Assembly: GCA_020052415.1 (NCBI GenBank)
Contig: JAGVPB010000024.1
Span: 1 to 64,000, forward strand
Source: Bacteroidales bacterium
Lineage (GTDB): Bacteria; Bacteroidota; Bacteroidia; Bacteroidales; JAADJA01
Reading direction: 5' to 3'
Length of the DNA stretch: 64,000 bases
A program made the translations under genes and the position numbers. Under the pieces are notes generated by a model that was not told the origin of the DNA, ran no database searches, and worked only from the letters and a program-made list of their open reading frames with translations. Shown one piece after another: positions 60,462-64,000 of the stretch (positions are counted from its first letter, which is position 1; each line of letters starts with the position of its first letter).

Positions 60462-60986
60462 ATGTATAAGAAGGATTTTTACTTTCTTGGGAAAATAACA
60501 AAAACATCGGGTTATAAAGGTAACCTGATGTTTTTTTTTGATGTTGACGACATCACTCATTATCATGATCTCGGAGCCGTATTTATTGATATTGCAGGGG
60601 AACTCATACCTTTTGTCATCACAAACTTACAATTCAAAAATAACCGTAACGCTATTGTAAAACTGGAGGATATTACCAGCGATGAACAAGCGATTGCTTT
60701 GGTGGGATATGAATTGTACCTCCCGCTTTCCTTCCTGCCTGCCCTTTCCGGAAATAAATTCTATTTTCATGAAGTGAACGGGTTCACCGTTTCGGATATA
60801 AACTATGGTATTATTGGTGAAATAGATCACGTTTTTGACCAGTCAGGCCATGCTATTTTTGTTATTCAAGGAAATGGTAAGGAAATTCTGATTCCGGTAA
60901 CCGATGAATTTATTAAGAATGTTGACAGGCAAAAAAGAACAATTGAAGTCGAAACTCCGCCGGGATTGATTGAAATTTACCTCTGA
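60462..60986 (+). CDS. rimM: Ribosome maturation factor RimM
   Basis: The protein has 174 residues. The N-terminal domain starts YFLGKITKTSGYKGNLMFFF; the PRC-like C-terminal half has FYFHEVNGFTVSDINYGIIG, IFVIQGNGKEILIPVTDEFI and a final IEVETPPGLIEIYL. RimM binds S19 and helps mature the 30S head; it is normally encoded after rpsP, as here (45-bp gap). In many bacteria trmD and rplS follow; here a tRNA methyltransferase of another family follows instead, 10 bp after the stop. Confidence 0.94.
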   Translation: MYKKDFYFLGKITKTSGYKGNLMFFFDVDDITHYHDLGAVFIDIAGELIPFVITNLQFKNNRNAIVKLEDITSDEQAIALVGYELYLPLSFLPALSGNKFYFHEVNGFTVSDINYGIIGEIDHVFDQSGHAIFVIQGNGKEILIPVTDEFIKNVDRQKRTIEVETPPGLIEIYL

Positions 60987-60996
60987 TATTGAGGCG

Positions 60997-61728
60997 ATGA
61001 AACAACCTTTTCAGTTTAAAAGATTCAGCATTACCGATGCCAGATGTGTAATGAAAGTAGGCACGGATGCAGTGTTGCTCGGCACTTTGACTGACGTTAG
61101 AAAAGCATTAAATATTCTTGACATTGGAACCGGCTCTGGTGTAATTGCCATCATGTTAGCCCAAAGATCCAATGCTCATATTGATGCCATTGACATCCAC
61201 CAGCCCTCCTGTGAGGATGCATTGGTGAATTTCAAAAATAGTCCCTGGCCCGGCCGCCTGAATATTCATCATTCTTCATTGGCGGATTTTGTTAAGGCAA
61301 CGAAAACAAAGTATGATCTGATCGTCAGCAATCCGCCATTTTTTGATAAAGGATTAAAGTCCCCATCCGAGGAAAAAAATATTGCAAAACATTCCGGCAC
61401 TCTTTCATTCGGTAATTTATTGGAGGGAGTTAAATATTTATTGGACCCTATAGGATATTTCAGTTTAATTTTGCCTTATTCCGAAAGGAATAATTTTATC
61501 AGCATAGCCTTATCTCACAACCTGTTTCTTAACCGTGAAATCCCGATACTGCCAAAAGCCAAAAAACCAGCTAACCGAATGGTTTTGGAATTTTCGAATT
61601 TGAAACCGGAGAAAATTCATTATTCAGAATTGCCTATCCGTGATTCATCAGGCTCTTTTCACGAAAAGTATGTACTACTAACCAATGACTTTTACCTGAA
61701 TTTGAATTCTAAGCGAATTGATAAATAA
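60997..61728 (+). CDS. trmN6: tRNA1(Val) (adenine37-N6)-methyltransferase
   Basis: The protein has 243 residues from the ATG at 60997; a TTG start at 60970 would overlap rimM. SAM-binding motif I is NILDIGTGSGVIAIML near 36, and the target-base motif is IVSNPPFF (NPPF type) near 107. The opening QPFQFKRFSITDARCVMKVGTDAVLLGTL is the TrmN6/YfiC signature. It methylates N6 of A37 in tRNA1(Val). It is the third gene of rpsP-rimM-trmN6 and likely co-transcribed. Confidence 0.9.
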   Translation: MKQPFQFKRFSITDARCVMKVGTDAVLLGTLTDVRKALNILDIGTGSGVIAIMLAQRSNAHIDAIDIHQPSCEDALVNFKNSPWPGRLNIHHSSLADFVKATKTKYDLIVSNPPFFDKGLKSPSEEKNIAKHSGTLSFGNLLEGVKYLLDPIGYFSLILPYSERNNFISIALSHNLFLNREIPILPKAKKPANRMVLEFSNLKPEKIHYSELPIRDSSGSFHEKYVLLTNDFYLNLNSKRIDK

Positions 61729-61751
61729 TTAACCAGTTTCGCTGTGAACTC

Positions 61752-61968
61752 TAAGAGACTGTTTAAAATTCGATGACATTTTAACAATTACAATTTTACC
61801 ACTTAACAACCCGCCAAAGTTTAGCCGTGTCCGGCAGGCAGAGGCACTAAGTAACGAAGAAAACACAAAGTTCAGAAAATAAATAACTTTACTTAGTGAA
61901 ACTTGGTGCCGTTGTGCCTTTCTGGCGATGAAAAATCAATATTTGAATCATTTTTAAACAGTTTCTAA
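61752..61968. mobile_element. MITE-like palindromic element with TAA target repeats
   Basis: A 211-bp element (61755-61965) is bounded by 14-bp terminal inverted repeats GAGACTGTTTAAAA / TTTTAAACAGTTTC (one mismatch) and flanked on both sides by TAA. Inside is a second imperfect palindrome (GGCACTAAGT... against ACTTAGTG and ACTTGGTGCC). No ORF for a transposase. The ends and 3-bp target repeat fit a non-autonomous relative of IS5-type elements; that assignment is inference. It fills most of the 380-bp gap 61729-62108. Confidence 0.7.
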
Positions 61969-62070
61969 ATTAAAATTGAAATTTGGCTGATGTTTAAGTA
62001 CCTGTCTTTTTTTTGAATTACAGATCAGTCGCATCCCATAAAAACTGCAAATAACAATAAAAAAAATATT

Positions 62071-62078
62071 TATCTTCG
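62071..62078 (+). promoter_or_regulatory. -7-like element TATCTTCG for the OmpP1 gene
   Basis: A one-base variant of TAnnTTTG, 31 bp upstream of the ATG at 62109. Confidence 0.4.
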
Positions 62079-62108
62079 CCGCCGTTTTACAAATAAAATT
62101 AATTGTAT

Positions 62109-63329
62109 ATGAGAAAAATTACATTGTTGATGTTGCTCTTTTCCATGGCAACATTTAGTTTATGGGCCGGCGGGTACCAGGTAAGGCTTCAGGGACAGAA
62201 GCAAACCGGGATCGGCCTTATCGGAACACCTTTCGCCTTTGGAGCAAGCAGTATTTTTTATAATCCTGGTTCTCTGTCGTTCATGAAAGAGGAATACAGT
62301 TTATCGGGTGGCGTCAGCGCGATTAATTCCAATGTCATTTTCAGAGAAAAGGACTCGGATTATATTGCCAGAACAAATAATAAACTATCAACACCATTCT
62401 ATTTTTATGGAGCCACGAAAGTCATTGATGATTTAAGTGTCGGTGTTGGCGTTTATACTCCCTTTGGAAGCTCGACAACCTGGGACGACGATTGGCACGG
62501 ACGTTATCTGATCCAGAATATTGCCCTCTCAGCCATTTTCATTCAGCCCACGGTTTCTTACAAAATAAAAGACATAATTGGTATTGGGGCAGGATTGAGT
62601 ATTGTACTTGGAAGTGTTGATCTTAATCAAAAACTACCGGCGCCGGTAAACGGAGAAGTAAATCTGAACGGAAAGAGCACTGCGCTTGGTTTCAATATTG
62701 GCGGATATTTCAGGCCAAATGAAAAATTCAACATTGGTATTGACTACAGATCGAATGTGAACATGAAGGTTGAAGACGGAGATACAAAATTCACCAATAT
62801 TCCCACAGCCCTCGCAAGCGATTTTCCACCAACAGGAAAGTTCAATGCAGAATTACCCCTTCCTGCCAATCTTGATTTCGGATTATCATATCAGCTCACA
62901 GAAAAATTTTTACTGGCAGCAGAAATGAATTATGTATTCTGGTCGGCTTATGATTCGCTGATCATTGATTTCAAAGAAAATAACGAAACTCTCCAGGATT
63001 CACGAAATCCAAGGGAATACAGCAACAGCTTGATATTCCGGCTTGGTGGGGAGTATAAATTCACCGAAAAACTAATTGCCCGTGCAGGAGTTTATTATGA
63101 TCCGACTCCGACGAACGAAGACTATTTCACTCCTGAAACTGTAAGCCTGGATCAGTTCGCATTTACTCTCGGATTGTCATATCTGCCGGTTAAAGGTTTG
63201 AGCATAGACTTGTCGTACCTGCAGCTTGAAGGCTTAGAATCAGACAAAAATTACTCACCTGAAAATTTTGCCGGTACTTACAAAACCAGAGCTTTTATTC
63301 CCGGAATCGGTTTAAGTTATAATTTCTAA
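62109..63329 (+). CDS. OmpP1/FadL/TodX-family outer membrane transporter
   Basis: The protein has 406 residues from the ATG at 62109; the in-frame TTG at 62103 is not preferred. The signal peptide ends near LWAGGYQVRLQGQKQTG. Family traits are GQKQTGIGLIGTPFAFGASS, FGSSTTWDDDWHGRYLI near 118, and a barrel ending in TRAFIPGIGLSYNF. Members are outer membrane barrels for fatty acids or other hydrophobic compounds. It is followed 18 bp later by a SGNH lipoprotein, a pairing that fits uptake of ester-released lipid. Confidence 0.9.
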   Translation: MRKITLLMLLFSMATFSLWAGGYQVRLQGQKQTGIGLIGTPFAFGASSIFYNPGSLSFMKEEYSLSGGVSAINSNVIFREKDSDYIARTNNKLSTPFYFYGATKVIDDLSVGVGVYTPFGSSTTWDDDWHGRYLIQNIALSAIFIQPTVSYKIKDIIGIGAGLSIVLGSVDLNQKLPAPVNGEVNLNGKSTALGFNIGGYFRPNEKFNIGIDYRSNVNMKVEDGDTKFTNIPTALASDFPPTGKFNAELPLPANLDFGLSYQLTEKFLLAAEMNYVFWSAYDSLIIDFKENNETLQDSRNPREYSNSLIFRLGGEYKFTEKLIARAGVYYDPTPTNEDYFTPETVSLDQFAFTLGLSYLPVKGLSIDLSYLQLEGLESDKNYSPENFAGTYKTRAFIPGIGLSYNF

Positions 63330-63347
63330 TCCTTAATATTGAATTTT

Positions 63348-64000
63348 ATGAAATACAGATATATCTTATTTATTGGCCTTGCTGCAGTGCTTTTTGCCTG
63401 TCAGCCTGAACTCGATGATTTCAGCACTTCACAGGGAAGCGCCGATTTTTCAACCTATGTTGCACTGGGAAATTCACTGACCGCCGGCTATGCCGATGGC
63501 TCACTCTACAGGACGTCACAATTGAATTCCTATCCCTCTATCCTTGCAGAACAATTTAAAAAAGCCGGGGGGGGTAATTTTGTTCAACCGCTTATGAATG
63601 GCGAATACGGAATTTTACCGGGTAAATTAAAGCTTGGTTATTCAACCGACTGCCTGGGAACAACGGGCTTGTCGCCTTTGCCAAGCAACGGAGCCCTTGA
63701 CGCCATTACACCGCTTGGCTACCAGGTTAATAATCTCGGAGTACCGGGTGCAAAATCATTTCATCTTTTAGCCCAGGGTTATGGAGATATGGCTGGAATA
63801 GGAGTCTATGCAAATCCGTATTACGCAAGGTTTGCAAGCAGCGCTTTGTCAACTGTTGTTGGAGATGCAATTGCCATGATGCCTACATTTTATACGCTCT
63901 GGATAGGAAATAATGATGTACTTTATTATGCAATTGCAGGCGGCGTTGGTGATACCATTACCGGTCAGTCAACCTTTACTTTTGCTATGAATACCATTGT
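63348..64000 (+). CDS. SGNH-type hydrolase lipoprotein, cut by window end
   Basis: The ORF begins with ATG at 63348 and stays open to the end of the window (217 complete codons). The lipobox is VLFAC with Cys18. The block I motif is YVALGNSLTAGYADG (GNSL for GDSL), followed by NNLGVPGAKS and block III WIGNNDVLYY, so this is a secreted SGNH hydrolase; the catalytic Asp-His block lies beyond the window. It starts 18 bp after the OmpP1-type barrel gene and is likely co-transcribed. A run of eight G residues (63567-63574) lies in the coding region. Confidence 0.8.
   Translation, partial: MKYRYILFIGLAAVLFACQPELDDFSTSQGSADFSTYVALGNSLTAGYADGSLYRTSQLNSYPSILAEQFKKAGGGNFVQPLMNGEYGILPGKLKLGYSTDCLGTTGLSPLPSNGALDAITPLGYQVNNLGVPGAKSFHLLAQGYGDMAGIGVYANPYYARFASSALSTVVGDAIAMMPTFYTLWIGNNDVLYYAIAGGVGDTITGQSTFTFAMNTI

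Overview
The window looks like chromosomal DNA of a free-living or environmental Bacteroidota (Bacteroidia-like). The evidence is: AT-rich DNA; many -7 elements of the Bacteroidota type TAnnTTTG; two type IX secretion (T9SS) cargo proteins with type A and type B C-terminal sorting domains; a PorT-like barrel; an OmpP1/FadL channel; a secreted GH92 enzyme; a DUF4301 protein; and an S16 protein with the long acidic tail common in this phylum. There is no phage, conjugative element, CRISPR array or intact insertion sequence. The accessory DNA consists of small repeats, tRNA fragments and one MITE-like element.

Layout. 1-10.3 kb: a coiled-coil lipoprotein, a secreted PQQ-type sugar dehydrogenase, a two-component system followed by a small secreted protein, tRNA-Pro, tRNA-Ser, a YggS PLP protein, an SGNH esterase that shares its C-terminal module with the sugar dehydrogenase, and a T9SS type B cargo. 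10.5-18.5 kb: ClpB, a barrel protein, TrmO, an XPF-type nuclease, GH92 alpha-mannosidase and a zinc-ribbon protein. 18.7-24.2 kb (minus): alkaline phosphatase, flippase, glycosyltransferase, NadR-like kinase, PnuC transporter and a thiamine-binding-type protein. 24.3-27.7 kb: a 14-bp tandem repeat, a lipoprotein, and an ECF sigma / membrane protein / Spy-like stress unit.

27.8-42.6 kb is the signalling core. It holds an ABC exporter, two adjacent membrane-anchored TPR-HTH regulators, a 51-residue ORF, a second ECF sigma factor, a candidate structured small RNA, a TPR hybrid histidine kinase, tRNA-Arg with a duplicated 3' end, an M16 peptidase and a TPR adenylate cyclase. Four proteins here combine the same kind of TPR input and membrane segment with three different outputs (HTH, kinase/receiver, cyclase).

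42.7-64 kb: a 1621-residue subtilisin-like T9SS protease carrying 14 hexapeptide repeats inside an MBG-type domain; a sugar cluster (GH97 N-domain alone, MFS permease, ROK kinase); a soluble hybrid kinase; PepE; a large secreted helical protein; two tRNA-Leu genes; a sulfotransferase-like protein overlapping DUF4301; rpsP-rimM-trmN6; a MITE-like palindrome; an OmpP1 channel; and the start of an SGNH lipoprotein cut by the window edge.

The most unusual signals are the ATALVN repeat array, the modular TPR sensor family, the candidate small RNA at about 34.1 kb, the duplicated tRNA-Arg tail, and several dispersed intergenic repeats, one of which appears to have extended the cyclase reading frame. 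All functions are read from sequence motifs alone; no database search was possible.
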